A stretch of DNA of 64,000 nucleotides, taken from NCBI RefSeq assembly GCF_947495965.1, contig NZ_CANMBB010000002.1, positions 724,036 through 788,035 of the forward strand. The letters run 5' to 3'. Shown here in pieces: positions 28,812 to 37,758 of the stretch (the stretch's first letter is position 1; every line of letters begins with the position of its first letter). The notes under the pieces are model-generated. The model made no database searches. It had not been told where the DNA came from and saw only the letters and a program-made list of their open reading frames with translations. Source of the stretch: an uncultured Maribacter sp. (GTDB lineage: Bacteria; Bacteroidota; Bacteroidia; Flavobacteriales; Flavobacteriaceae). The position numbers and the translations under genes are program-made.

Positions 28812-28828
28812 AACTGCCTTAGGCAGTT
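28812..28828. promoter_or_regulatory. Inverted repeat upstream of the ECF sigma operon
   Basis: AACTGCCT and AGGCAGTT form perfect 8-bp arms around one base, 51 bp before the sigma gene. The GC-rich core stands out in an AT-rich gap. It has no T tract and no room for a loop, so a protein-binding site is more likely than a terminator. Confidence 0.45.
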
Positions 28829-28878
28829 AAACCTTTGCTTAACTTTATAGTCCAAGCATAGAACGTAAACGTAAACTA

Positions 28879-29421
28879 TTGATTGCTGAGCAAACCTTAC
28901 TAGAGGAATTAAAGCAAACCGAAACCCAAGCAAGGGCTTTCGAAAAACTTGTTAACACCTACAAAGAAAGGTTATATTGGCACATAAGACGTATTGTATT
29001 AAATCATGATGACGCCGATGATGTTTTACAAAACACATTTATTAAAGTCTATAGAAACATTGACAACTTTAAAGGAGATAGCAAACTTTATTCCTGGATG
29101 TATAGAATTGCAACGAATGAATCTCTGTCTTTTTTAAAATCGAAATCTAAAAAAATGGGGGTTAGTAGCGTTGCGTTACAAGAAACACTAATAAATAATT
29201 TAGAATCGGACGTTTATTTTGAAGGCGATGAAATTCAGTTAAAATTGCAAAAAGCAATTGCTACATTACCAGAGAAGCAAAAGTTAGTTTTTAATATGAA
29301 GTATTTTCAAGAAATGAAGTACGAAGAAATATCGGAAATTCTAGAAACTTCTGTAGGAGCTTTAAAAGCCTCTTACCATCTTGCATCAAAAAAAATTGAA
29401 ACGTATATAAAAGAAAATTAA
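28879..29421 (+). CDS. ECF-type RNA polymerase sigma factor
   Basis: A 180-residue group 4 sigma factor. Region 2 spans about 22-90 (DDADDVLQNTFIKVYRNID and SWMYRIATNESLSFL). Region 4 spans about 120-172 (ATLPEKQKLVFNMKYFQEMK; YEEISEILETSVGALKASYH), a helix-turn-helix for -35 recognition. No ATG precedes the conserved start, so I use TTG at 28879, which gives the N-terminus MIAEQTLLEELKQ. It heads a three-gene operon with a single-pass membrane protein and a periplasmic Spy-like protein, the usual anti-sigma and stress-sensing layout in flavobacteria. It lies rightward of the divergent pair 1 cargo. Confidence 0.9.
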   Translation: MIAEQTLLEELKQTETQARAFEKLVNTYKERLYWHIRRIVLNHDDADDVLQNTFIKVYRNIDNFKGDSKLYSWMYRIATNESLSFLKSKSKKMGVSSVALQETLINNLESDVYFEGDEIQLKLQKAIATLPEKQKLVFNMKYFQEMKYEEISEILETSVGALKASYHLASKKIETYIKEN

Positions 29422-29454
29422 ACCTTTACAAAAAAAAGGAGTCTTATAAATAAT

Positions 29455-29973
29455 ATGAAAAAAGTCCATAAAAATAGCGGGTTTAAACTTCCAGAAAATT
29501 ATCTGGAAAACTTTAATGATTCTCTGTTAGATAAAATTTCTTTGCAAGAAGAAATTAAACTACCTAATAAAGAAGGTTTTACGGTACCCAAAGATTATTT
29601 TAAGACTTTACATAAAAATATTTCAGATAAATTAGAAGATACCCCTACAAAAGTTATTCCTCTAAAATCTTATAAAAAATACTATTACTCTGCTATTGCA
29701 GCTGCAGCTATTGTTTTACTCTTTGTTGGCATAAACTTTAATAAAACAGGAGATTACAGTATAGAAGATATAGCCAATGCTGATATAGATTCTTATATTG
29801 AATATACCGATTTAGACTTTTCTAGTTATGAAATTGCCGAAGTAGTTCCTATAGATAATTTAGATATTACCGATATATTAGACGCTGGAATAAATGAAGA
29901 AAATATTATTGACTATTTAGAGGGTGACTTAGATAGTTTTAACGAATTAAATTTAGACAGTTATGGTTATTAA
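29455..29973 (+). CDS. Single-pass membrane protein, probable anti-sigma partner
   Basis: A 172-residue protein with a cytoplasmic N-terminal half containing two similar segments (FKLPENYLENFNDSLLDKI and FTVPKDYFKTLHKNISDKL). One membrane helix follows at about 77-94 (YYSAIAAAAIVLLFVGI), then a very acidic outer part. The order of soluble domain, helix and periplasmic tail, together with its place right after an ECF sigma gene, suggests an anti-sigma factor. It lacks the zinc-binding HXXXCXXC motif of ZAS anti-sigmas. Its end overlaps the next gene by 11 bp. Confidence 0.7.
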   Translation: MKKVHKNSGFKLPENYLENFNDSLLDKISLQEEIKLPNKEGFTVPKDYFKTLHKNISDKLEDTPTKVIPLKSYKKYYYSAIAAAAIVLLFVGINFNKTGDYSIEDIANADIDSYIEYTDLDFSSYEIAEVVPIDNLDITDILDAGINEENIIDYLEGDLDSFNELNLDSYGY

Positions 29974-30412
29974 AAAAACAATATTTTTTGCTGTGTTATG
30001 TATTGCAACTAGCATTTGTGCACAACGCAAACCCGACCACGAAAAGATAAAAGCACTAAAAATTGCTTATTTAACAGAGAAGTTAGATTTAACAACTAAT
30101 GAAGCACAAAAATTTTGGCCTGTATATAACGCTTACGAAGAAAAGGTAGAGAAAATAAGAATGCAGCAAAGGTCAGAGATTCATGAAAAATTAAGAGAAA
30201 TAGGAAAATTGTCTGAAAAAGAGCTAAATAAGCTTTTAGAATTAGAAATTTCTTTAAACAAACAAAAACATGTATTAGAAGAAAAATTAATCCAAGATGT
30301 TAGAAAAGTAATTTCTGCAAAAAAAACATTTATTATGCTACAATCAGAATACGGGTTTAAAAGAAAACTACTACATCAATATAGAAAAAAACACAAATCA
30401 GAAAATAAATAA
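29963..30412 (+). CDS. Periplasmic Spy/CpxP-like helical protein
   Basis: A 149-residue secreted protein (signal peptide ends SICAQ) made almost entirely of charged helices. The LTTNEAQKFWPVYNAYEEKV segment is typical of the small periplasmic proteins found after ECF sigma/anti-sigma pairs in Bacteroidota, related in style to Spy/CpxP heavy-metal or misfolding sensors. The start ATG at 29963 lies inside the preceding gene, so translation is coupled. It probably senses the envelope signal for the operon or carries out its output. Confidence 0.7.
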   Translation: MVIKKTIFFAVLCIATSICAQRKPDHEKIKALKIAYLTEKLDLTTNEAQKFWPVYNAYEEKVEKIRMQQRSEIHEKLREIGKLSEKELNKLLELEISLNKQKHVLEEKLIQDVRKVISAKKTFIMLQSEYGFKRKLLHQYRKKHKSENK

Positions 30413-30421
30413 GGTATTTAA

Positions 30422-30448
30422 AAGGAGCTAATAAGCTTCTTTTTTTTA
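30422..30448 (+). terminator. Terminator of the ECF operon
   Basis: Arms AAGGAGCT (30422-30429) and AGCTTCTT (30434-30441), one G-U pair, followed by eight T. It overlaps the 3' end of the opposing gene. Confidence 0.7.
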
Positions 30449-31477
30449 TTTAAAACTTAGTTTTGCTATTCTATTTTTTCCTGCAGCATAAGCAATAGTA
30501 TCATTTGCAAAACGAAGTGTATAAAAAGATTCTTTAGAAAGTTGCCTCCAGCTTTCTCCCCTATCACTAGAATAAGAAATTCCTGTAAAACCTATAGCAA
30601 CAATTTCATTACCATTAGAATTGGGAACAAATTGCACACAACTTTTATAGCCAGGGTCTTTATCATTGGCTATTAATTTCCATGTACTGCCACCATCTGT
30701 TGTTATTGCTTTATTCCTAGTATTAGACTCTGGGTTAGTATAATCTCCTCCAATAGCAACTCCTATTTTAGCATCATAAAAATCTAAAGAATAAATGCCT
30801 TGTGTGGGCTTTTCTCCTAGAATAGGAGTTGCTAAAACACGCCAACTAACTCCTTTATTTTCAGAATAATAAATCCTGCTATTTGTGGTAGCTATCCAAG
30901 CTTTATCTCCCTGCACTTTAATGTTAGTATTACTCGCAGCAAAAGCCCCTTCCCCTCCTACTCCTTCTGGCAAATTTTCACAAGGAATTCTAAACCAACT
31001 TTTACCACCGTCTCTTGTAATTAATATGGAGAGGCAACCATTATTACTATCGCCAACGGCTATTCCCTCCTTAGAATTCCAAAAAGTCATTGCATCATAA
31101 AAAACATTTTCTCCTTCTTCTTTATATACTAATTCCATTTTTCCTGCTTCACCGGTTTTATATAACAAAGCCGGACTTCCTATAGAAAGCATAAAAAAAT
31201 CAGAATTTGTATAGGAAACAGACCTAAAATGAGGCTTCTTACCTTCAAAATCTATAGCATTTAGTCGTACTTTATTTGTTGCTAAATCTACAGAACCAAA
31301 AACACCTTTGTCCGCAGCAAAAGCTAAACTATTTCCCATAATCTCAATAGCTCTTATACTAACAGAATCCTCATATATAATAGCTACTTGTACAGAAGAA
31401 AAAGGCGTTTTTTTCATTTCTTGATTGCAACCAAATAAAAGCAAAACAACTAATAAAATTAGGAAAGAAAATTTCAT
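30446..31477 (-). CDS. BNR/YCF48-like beta-propeller lipoprotein
   Basis: A predicted lipoprotein of 343 residues. The ATG at 31477 gives a standard signal (MKFSFLILLVVLLLFGCNQ, lipidated Cys17); an upstream in-frame ATG would add six residues. The mature part has the repeated TRDGGKSW, SENKGVSW, TTDGGSTWK and SSDRGESWRQ motifs of BNR/Asp-box propellers, as in YCF48-type photosystem assembly proteins and sialidase-like proteins. No catalytic sialidase residues are evident. It is probably a surface or periplasmic binding scaffold of unknown partner. It faces the ECF operon tail to tail and is divergent from the rRNA methyltransferase. Confidence 0.8.
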   Translation of the reverse strand: MKFSFLILLVVLLLFGCNQEMKKTPFSSVQVAIIYEDSVSIRAIEIMGNSLAFAADKGVFGSVDLATNKVRLNAIDFEGKKPHFRSVSYTNSDFFMLSIGSPALLYKTGEAGKMELVYKEEGENVFYDAMTFWNSKEGIAVGDSNNGCLSILITRDGGKSWFRIPCENLPEGVGGEGAFAASNTNIKVQGDKAWIATTNSRIYYSENKGVSWRVLATPILGEKPTQGIYSLDFYDAKIGVAIGGDYTNPESNTRNKAITTDGGSTWKLIANDKDPGYKSCVQFVPNSNGNEIVAIGFTGISYSSDRGESWRQLSKESFYTLRFANDTIAYAAGKNRIAKLSFK

Positions 31478-31549
31478 GAAGATTAATTTTATCAAAAATA
31501 AGTCTATTCACTTCTAATACAATACCTTTGCAGCCTTATTTTTTAAGTG

Positions 31550-32767
31550 ATGAAATTACACAGAAATCTTGTTTTTGCAGTTATAGACGCATTAAATTTA
31601 ATTTTTAATGAGGATCAATATGCGGATAAAGTAGTACAAAAAGTTTTAAAGTTTGATAAACGTTGGGGCTCTCGTGACCGCGGCTTTATTGCAGAAACTA
31701 CCTATGATATTGTTCGTTGGAAACGCTTGTACTCTGAAATTGCAGAAGTAAAAGCACCATATTCTAGACCTAACTTATTCCGTTTATTTGCTGTTTGGGC
31801 AATTCTTAGAGGTATAAAATTACCCGATTGGAAACAATTAGAGCCAACACCAGAAAGAAAAATTAAAGGAAGGTTTGATGAACTTTCTAAAACAAGAAAA
31901 TATAAAGAGTCTATTCCAGATTGGATGGATGAACTTTGTGAAAAATCTTTAGGAGAAAAACTATGGGATAAAGAAGCCGCTGCTTTAAACCAACAAGCAG
32001 ATGTTATTTTAAGAGCAAATACATTAAAAACTACTAAAGAAAAATTACGCAAAAACCTTTTAGAAAATGGTATTGACTCAGATGCTATAAAAGGATATAC
32101 AAGTGCTTTAAAGTTAGCAGAACGTGGAAATGTATTTACTAGTGATGCCTTTAAAAATGGCTGGTTTGAGGTGCAAGATGCTTCTTCGCAACTGGTATCT
32201 GAGTTTTTAGAGGTAAAACCTGGAATGCGTGTGGTAGATACATGTGCTGGTGCAGGAGGAAAAACATTGCATTTAGCTGCTCTTATGGAAAATAAAGGAC
32301 AATTAATTGCCCTAGACATTTATGCCAATAAATTAAAAGAATTAAAGCGTAGAGCAAAACGTGCAGGAGCGCATAATATTGAACCCAGACATATTGACTC
32401 TACCAAAGTAATTAAAAAGCTTTACGGTAAAGCAGATAGGGTTTTAATTGATGCTCCGTGTACTGGTTTAGGAATTTTACGAAGAAATCCAGATGCCAAG
32501 TGGAAATTGCAGCCAGAATTTGTAGATAAAATTATAGCAACGCAAAAAGAAATTATCCGTAGTTATAGTAAAATAGTAAAACCAGGCGGGCAAATGGTAT
32601 ACGCTACTTGTTCTATTTTACCACAAGAAAACATAGACCAAGTAAAATCCTTTTTAGGATCAGAAGAAGGTAAAGATTTTGAACTTGTAAAAGACAAAAA
32701 AATATTTGCTTCAACTAGCGGTTTTGATGGTTTTTACATGGCGTTATTATCTAAAAAAGACAACTAA
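31550..32767 (+). CDS. RsmB/NOP2-family rRNA (cytosine-C5) methyltransferase
   Basis: A 405-residue AdoMet-dependent m5C methyltransferase. I choose the ATG at 31550. An N-terminal helical NusB-like region is followed by the PUA-like/FMU domain and the catalytic core. AdoMet binding is at VVDTCAGAGGKTLHLA, the motif IV cysteine in DAPCTGLGILRRNPD (about 301) and the motif VI catalytic cysteine in YATCSILPQEN (about 355). Most likely it modifies C967 of 16S rRNA, but the RsmB and RsmF specificities cannot be separated with certainty from sequence alone. A -7 element TACCTTTG at 31523-31530 precedes it. Confidence 0.88.
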   Translation: MKLHRNLVFAVIDALNLIFNEDQYADKVVQKVLKFDKRWGSRDRGFIAETTYDIVRWKRLYSEIAEVKAPYSRPNLFRLFAVWAILRGIKLPDWKQLEPTPERKIKGRFDELSKTRKYKESIPDWMDELCEKSLGEKLWDKEAAALNQQADVILRANTLKTTKEKLRKNLLENGIDSDAIKGYTSALKLAERGNVFTSDAFKNGWFEVQDASSQLVSEFLEVKPGMRVVDTCAGAGGKTLHLAALMENKGQLIALDIYANKLKELKRRAKRAGAHNIEPRHIDSTKVIKKLYGKADRVLIDAPCTGLGILRRNPDAKWKLQPEFVDKIIATQKEIIRSYSKIVKPGGQMVYATCSILPQENIDQVKSFLGSEEGKDFELVKDKKIFASTSGFDGFYMALLSKKDN

Positions 32768-32794
32768 AAAATTACAAAACACCAAAGAAATTAT

Positions 32795-32826
32795 AACCAA
32801 GATTATTTAAAATCTTGGTTTTTTTC
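32795..32826. terminator. Terminator shared by the methyltransferase and GH5 genes
   Basis: Perfect arms AACCAAGATT (32795-32804) and AATCTTGGTT (32811-32820) with a T tract on the + side. The stop codon of the opposing GH5 gene lies within it. Confidence 0.85.
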
Positions 32827-33825
32827 TTTTAATTCTGTCCTAACCATTTTTCCAGAAGTAGTTATTTCATCATTGGACCAATCACCAGTTCCAGAAGCTC
32901 CAGGATAAAGCGCTGCTGAAGCTTCTTCCTTATCTGCAATAGACCAATTACACCATGAAATTTTATTTTCATCAAGAAAATCCCACCAAATATTAGCCTC
33001 AGAAACATCTATAACACCATCGCCAGATGCCTCAGAAACCCCAAATTCTGTTACAAACAAGGCTATATCTGCATTAATAGCTAATGTTGCAATAGCTCTT
33101 AATTCCTGTTTATGGGTAGAAGAATAATAATGTAATGTATATGCTATATTATCTTCTTGAATAGGGCTTGAAATAACCTCATCTACACGTTGCGACCATA
33201 ATCTTGTGCCACATACTATAATGTTGTTAGCATCATATTTTCGTATCTCTTCTATAACAGTTTCATGATAAGGTTTTAAAACAGTATCCCAAGATACATC
33301 TAAGGGCTCATTATAAATTTCATAAATAATATTGGGTTGATTGCCATACTTTTGGGCCACCTCAGAAAAAAAAGTTTTGGCTTCTTCTACATAATCTTCT
33401 GCATGATGACTATGCCAATCTACAATTACATACACTCCCGCCTCTATAGCTCCATTAATTACTCTATAAACTTTTTCCTTTTCAATTTCGGGTCTATAAA
33501 TATAACTTTCCTCCCCCTCGTCTACTCCCATTGCTGCTCTAACCACAGTAACTTCCCAATCTTCTTTAAGCCAGCTTACTGTTTCTTTAGTGTAATATTG
33601 CCCCATCCATTGACTCCAGAAAAAAGACATTCCTCTTAATTGTATTGGCTCATTATTTTTATTTACAATTTTATTACCATGAACACTTAATTGTCCATAC
33701 GTACCTACTGCAGAATTAGAATCTACATTCTCTATATCATCATTATCCATAGCAGAAGAATTATTCTTTTTACAAGAAATGAATATCAAAAACACTACTA
33801 ATACTACCTGTAAACACCTTTTCAT
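32803..33825 (-). CDS. GH5 family lipoprotein (cellulase/endoglucanase-like)
   Basis: A 340-residue glycoside hydrolase anchored as a lipoprotein (signal ends LIFISCKK, Cys18). The GH5 barrel starts with LRGMSFFWSQW. The acid/base Glu173 is in EIYNEPLDVSW and the nucleophile Glu260 in LFVTEFGVSE; VDWHSHHAEDY and TLHYYSS fit GH5, closest in pattern to subfamily 2 endo-beta-1,4-glucanases. Substrate is probably a beta-1,4-glucan or mixed-linkage glucan. It stands alone, 23 kb from the SusCD operon, convergent with the rRNA methyltransferase gene, so it is not evidently part of that locus. Confidence 0.88.
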   Translation of the reverse strand: MKRCLQVVLVVFLIFISCKKNNSSAMDNDDIENVDSNSAVGTYGQLSVHGNKIVNKNNEPIQLRGMSFFWSQWMGQYYTKETVSWLKEDWEVTVVRAAMGVDEGEESYIYRPEIEKEKVYRVINGAIEAGVYVIVDWHSHHAEDYVEEAKTFFSEVAQKYGNQPNIIYEIYNEPLDVSWDTVLKPYHETVIEEIRKYDANNIIVCGTRLWSQRVDEVISSPIQEDNIAYTLHYYSSTHKQELRAIATLAINADIALFVTEFGVSEASGDGVIDVSEANIWWDFLDENKISWCNWSIADKEEASAALYPGASGTGDWSNDEITTSGKMVRTELKEKNQDFK

Positions 33826-33968
33826 CTCTTTTTTTATTAAAAATACTGTTTTTACAATTAATCTTTATCTCAAAAAATTGTCAAAATCTAGTGCAACAAG
33901 CTAAAAGTAATCAACATTTTTTTGCTAATTGTTGATTAATAGGATTGATTTCTTAGATTAAAAAAATG

Positions 33969-33976
33969 TAAATTTG
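33969..33976 (+). promoter_or_regulatory. -7 element of purL
   Basis: TAAATTTG, a perfect TAnnTTTG, 32 bp before the purL ATG. An ATTG at 33944-33947 is the best -33 candidate, with a 21-bp spacer. No purine riboswitch was recognised between here and the gene. Confidence 0.55.
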
Positions 33977-34008
33977 TGCTTTCTTAAAACTAAACAACAA
34001 GAAGCGCA

Positions 34009-37000
34009 ATGATTCATTTTTTCGGGAATGCGACAAACAAAGTTTTTGCAGTACAAACTACCGCTGAACTTTCGGAAGAAACTACAAATAAATTAATATG
34101 GTTATTTGGTAACCAACCAAAAATAAACGCGGCGTCTCTAGACGCCTTTTTTATTGGTCCAAGAGCAGCAATGATTACGCCTTGGAGTACTAATGCTACT
34201 GAAATAACTCAGAATATGGGAATTACAGGAGTAATTCGTATTGAGGAATTTTATAATGTAGCCGAAGATTTTACAGATTTTGACCCAATGCTTTCTCATA
34301 AATTTGAGAGCTTGAATCAAGAAATGTTTACTATAAATATTAAACCAGAACCAATTCTAGAGATAGAAGATATTGCTGCATATAATGCTCAAGAAGGTCT
34401 TGCTCTTAGTGAGGAGGAAGTAACCTATTTAGATAGTGTAGCAAAGAAAATAGGTAGAAAACTAACCGATTCGGAAGTTTTTGGTTTTAGTCAAGTAAAC
34501 TCAGAACACTGCCGCCATAAAATATTTAATGGTGATTTTGTGATTGATGGCGAACAAATGCCAACTTCTCTTTTTAAATTAATTAAAAAGACATCGCAAG
34601 AAAATCATAATGATATTGTTTCTGCTTATAAAGATAATGTTGCCTTTGTAAAAGGCCCAGAAGTAATACAATTTGCACCAAAAACAGCAAATAAGCCAGA
34701 TTTTTATCAAGAAGAAAAATTCGATTCTGTTATCTCATTAAAAGCAGAAACACACAATTTCCCAACCACAGTAGAACCTTTTAACGGGGCTGCTACGGGT
34801 TCAGGTGGTGAAATTAGAGACCGTTTAGCTGGTGGGCAAGGTTCATTACCATTAGCAGGAACAGCGGTTTATATGACAGCTTATTCTAGATTAGAAAAAG
34901 ACAGAAAATGGGAAAATGGATTAGCAGAACGTAAATGGCTATACCAAACTCCAATGGATATTTTAATAAAAGCATCTAACGGAGCATCAGACTTTGGTAA
35001 TAAATTTGGACAGCCTTTAATTAATGGTTCTGTACTTACGTTTGAACATAAAGAAGAAGAGACTTCTAGTGATAATCCTCGCCGTTTAGGGTTTGATAAA
35101 GTTATTATGCAAGCTGGTGGTATTGGTTATGGAAAAGCATCGCAAGCTATAAAAGCAAAACCAGAAGAAGGAGATAAAATTGTTATCCTTGGTGGTGACA
35201 ATTACCGTATTGGTATGGGTGGCGCAGCTGTTTCTAGTGCAGATACTGGTGAATTTAGTTCTGCCATAGAACTTAATGCCGTACAACGTTCTAATCCAGA
35301 AATGCAAAAACGTGCGGCCAATGCAATTCGTGGAATGGTAGAGAGTAATGCCAACCCTATTGTATCCATTCATGATCATGGTGCTGGCGGACATTTAAAT
35401 TGTTTATCAGAATTGGTAGAAGAAACTGGTGGAAAAATAGATCTAGATAAACTTCCTGTTGGTGACCCTACCCTATCTGCTAAAGAAATTATAGGCAATG
35501 AGTCTCAAGAACGTATGGGATTGGTTATTGGTAAAGAAGATACTAGCTTACTTAAAGAGATTGCAGAACGTGAGCGTTCTCCAATGTATGAAGTTGGTGA
35601 TGTTACTACAGATGACCGTTTTACGTTTGAGTCTAGTACCACAGGGGAAAAACCTATGGATGTAGCTTTATCTGATATTTTTGGAAGCTCTCCTAAAACA
35701 GTTTTAACAGATAATACAGTAACTCGTACTTACGATGCGCCAGAATATAAATTAGAAAATTTTCACGATTATTTAGAGCAGGTATTACAGTTAGAAGCTG
35801 TTGCAGCAAAAGATTGGTTAACAAATAAAGTAGACCGCTGTGTTGGTGGTCGTGTTGCCAAACAACAATGTGCCGGACCATTACAACTACCTTTAAACAA
35901 TTGTGGTGTTATGGCCTTAGATTTTAAAGGAAAAGAAGGTATTGCTACTTCTATTGGGCACTCACCTATTTCTGCTTTAATAGACCCTGCTGCTGGAAGT
36001 AAAAATAGTATTACAGAAGCGTTAACAAATATAATTTGGGCTCCTTTAAAAGACGGATTACAATCTGTTTCTTTATCTGCCAACTGGATGTGGCCTTGTA
36101 AAAATAATGGTGAAGATGCACGTTTATACAAAGCTGTTGAAGCGGTGTCTGAGTTTTCTATCGCTTTAGGAATCAACGTACCTACAGGAAAGGATTCGCT
36201 TTCTATGAAGCAAAAGTATACCGATGGTGATGTTATTTCTCCAGGTACGGTTATTATTTCTGCTGCTGGTAACTGTAATGATATTACTAAAGTAGTAGAG
36301 CCTGTTTTACAAAAAGATGGCGGAGACATATACTATATCAACCTATCACAAGACACCTTTAAACTAGGTGGTTCTTCCTTTGCACAAGTATTAAATACCA
36401 TTGGTAATGAAGCGCCAAATGTAAAAGATACTGGGTATGTAAAAACGGTATTTAATACGATTCAAACTTTAATTAAAGAAGGACAAGTACTTGCAGGTCA
36501 TGACGTTGCCTCTGGTGGTTTAATTACCACTTTATTAGAATTATGTTTTGCAGATGTTAATCTAGGAGCCAATGTAGACCTTAGTTCTTTAAACGAACAA
36601 GACACTATAAAACTTCTTTTTGCTGAAAACTCTGGTATAGTTTTACAAGCCAAAGATGCTTCCATTGAAACTGTTTTAAGTAATGCTAATATCGACTTCA
36701 AAAAAATTGGAACGGTTTCTTCTGAAGCTACGCTTACGATTAAAAACGGTGGTATGGAAATGGGCTTAAATGTTAGTTCATTACGAGATACTTGGTTTAA
36801 AACATCCTATTTATTAGATAACAAACAAACGGCAAACAACTTAGCAAAAGACCGTTATGACAATTATAAAAACCAAGCATTACAATATACATTCCCTAAG
36901 AATTTTACTGGGAAACTAAACCCAAGACCTACAAAACGCCCAAAAGCTGCTATTTTAAGAGAAAAAGGAAGTAATTCTGAGCGCGAAATGGCAAATGCAA

Positions 37001-37689
37001 TGTATTTAGCTGGTTTTGATGTTAAGGATGTTCATATGACCGATTTAATTTCTGGTCGTGAAACTCTAGAAGACATTCAATTTTTAGGTGCTGTTGGAGG
37101 GTTCTCTAATTCGGACGTTTTAGGAAGCGCAAAAGGATGGGCTGGAGCCATAAAATATAATGAAAAAGCAAATGCCGTAATTAAGAATTTCTTTGCAAGA
37201 CCAGATACACTTTCCGTTGGTATTTGTAACGGTTGTCAGTTGTTTATGGAGTTAGATTTAATTAACCCAGACCATGAAACGCATGGTAAAATGGTACATA
37301 ATGATTCTAACAAACACGAGAGTAACTTTACATCGGTTAAAATTCAGGAAAACAACTCCATTATGTTATCCTCTTTAGCGGGTAATACTCTAGGTGTTTG
37401 GATATCGCATGGAGAAGGGAAATTTAACTTACCCTACGGTGAAGACAAATATCAAATTGTGGCAAAATATGGGTATGAAGGTTATCCTTCTAATCCTAAT
37501 GGAAGCGATTTTAATACGGCTATGATGTGCGATGCTACTGGTCGCCATTTGGTTACTATGCCTCACTTTGAACGTTCTACATTCCCTTGGAACTGGGCGC
37601 ACTACCCTAGTAATAGACAAGATGAAGTTTCTCCTTGGTTAGAAGCTTTTGAGAATGCTTATAATTGGGCAATAAAAAACAAAAACTAG
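34009..37689 (+). CDS. purL: Phosphoribosylformylglycinamidine synthase, single-chain PurL
   Basis: Converts FGAR, glutamine and ATP to FGAM in purine synthesis. This is the long single-chain form (1226 residues; E. coli 1295). It has an N-terminal PurS-like domain, a linker, two AIRS-like halves (SEHCRHKIFNGDF; ETHNFPTTVEPFNGAATGSG; later DHGAGGHLNCLSEL and HDVASGGL), and a C-terminal glutamine amidotransferase. That domain holds the catalytic Cys in GICNGCQLF (about 1074) and the His/Glu pair near MPHFERSTFPWNW. It is monocistronic, with a strong terminator directly after the stop. Confidence 0.97.
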   Translation: MIHFFGNATNKVFAVQTTAELSEETTNKLIWLFGNQPKINAASLDAFFIGPRAAMITPWSTNATEITQNMGITGVIRIEEFYNVAEDFTDFDPMLSHKFESLNQEMFTINIKPEPILEIEDIAAYNAQEGLALSEEEVTYLDSVAKKIGRKLTDSEVFGFSQVNSEHCRHKIFNGDFVIDGEQMPTSLFKLIKKTSQENHNDIVSAYKDNVAFVKGPEVIQFAPKTANKPDFYQEEKFDSVISLKAETHNFPTTVEPFNGAATGSGGEIRDRLAGGQGSLPLAGTAVYMTAYSRLEKDRKWENGLAERKWLYQTPMDILIKASNGASDFGNKFGQPLINGSVLTFEHKEEETSSDNPRRLGFDKVIMQAGGIGYGKASQAIKAKPEEGDKIVILGGDNYRIGMGGAAVSSADTGEFSSAIELNAVQRSNPEMQKRAANAIRGMVESNANPIVSIHDHGAGGHLNCLSELVEETGGKIDLDKLPVGDPTLSAKEIIGNESQERMGLVIGKEDTSLLKEIAERERSPMYEVGDVTTDDRFTFESSTTGEKPMDVALSDIFGSSPKTVLTDNTVTRTYDAPEYKLENFHDYLEQVLQLEAVAAKDWLTNKVDRCVGGRVAKQQCAGPLQLPLNNCGVMALDFKGKEGIATSIGHSPISALIDPAAGSKNSITEALTNIIWAPLKDGLQSVSLSANWMWPCKNNGEDARLYKAVEAVSEFSIALGINVPTGKDSLSMKQKYTDGDVISPGTVIISAAGNCNDITKVVEPVLQKDGGDIYYINLSQDTFKLGGSSFAQVLNTIGNEAPNVKDTGYVKTVFNTIQTLIKEGQVLAGHDVASGGLITTLLELCFADVNLGANVDLSSLNEQDTIKLLFAENSGIVLQAKDASIETVLSNANIDFKKIGTVSSEATLTIKNGGMEMGLNVSSLRDTWFKTSYLLDNKQTANNLAKDRYDNYKNQALQYTFPKNFTGKLNPRPTKRPKAAILREKGSNSEREMANAMYLAGFDVKDVHMTDLISGRETLEDIQFLGAVGGFSNSDVLGSAKGWAGAIKYNEKANAVIKNFFARPDTLSVGICNGCQLFMELDLINPDHETHGKMVHNDSNKHESNFTSVKIQENNSIMLSSLAGNTLGVWISHGEGKFNLPYGEDKYQIVAKYGYEGYPSNPNGSDFNTAMMCDATGRHLVTMPHFERSTFPWNWAHYPSNRQDEVSPWLEAFENAYNWAIKNKN

Positions 37690-37694
37690 TAAAA

Positions 37695-37734
37695 AAAAGG
37701 GTTCTAATTTCCTCACAAGAATTAGAACCCTTTT
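37695..37734 (+). terminator. Terminator of purL
   Basis: Perfect 15-bp arms containing GGGTTCTAATT (to 37709) and AATTAGAACCC (from 37720), with flanking A and T runs. It lies 6 bp after the stop and may also serve the opposing cargo gene. Confidence 0.9.
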
Positions 37735-37758
37735 ACAACATTCACTAATCTAAAGCCA

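Noticed and set aside
32803..33825. GH5 enzyme as part of the SusCD locus
   Set aside because: It is 23 kb away, monocistronic, and separated by many housekeeping genes.
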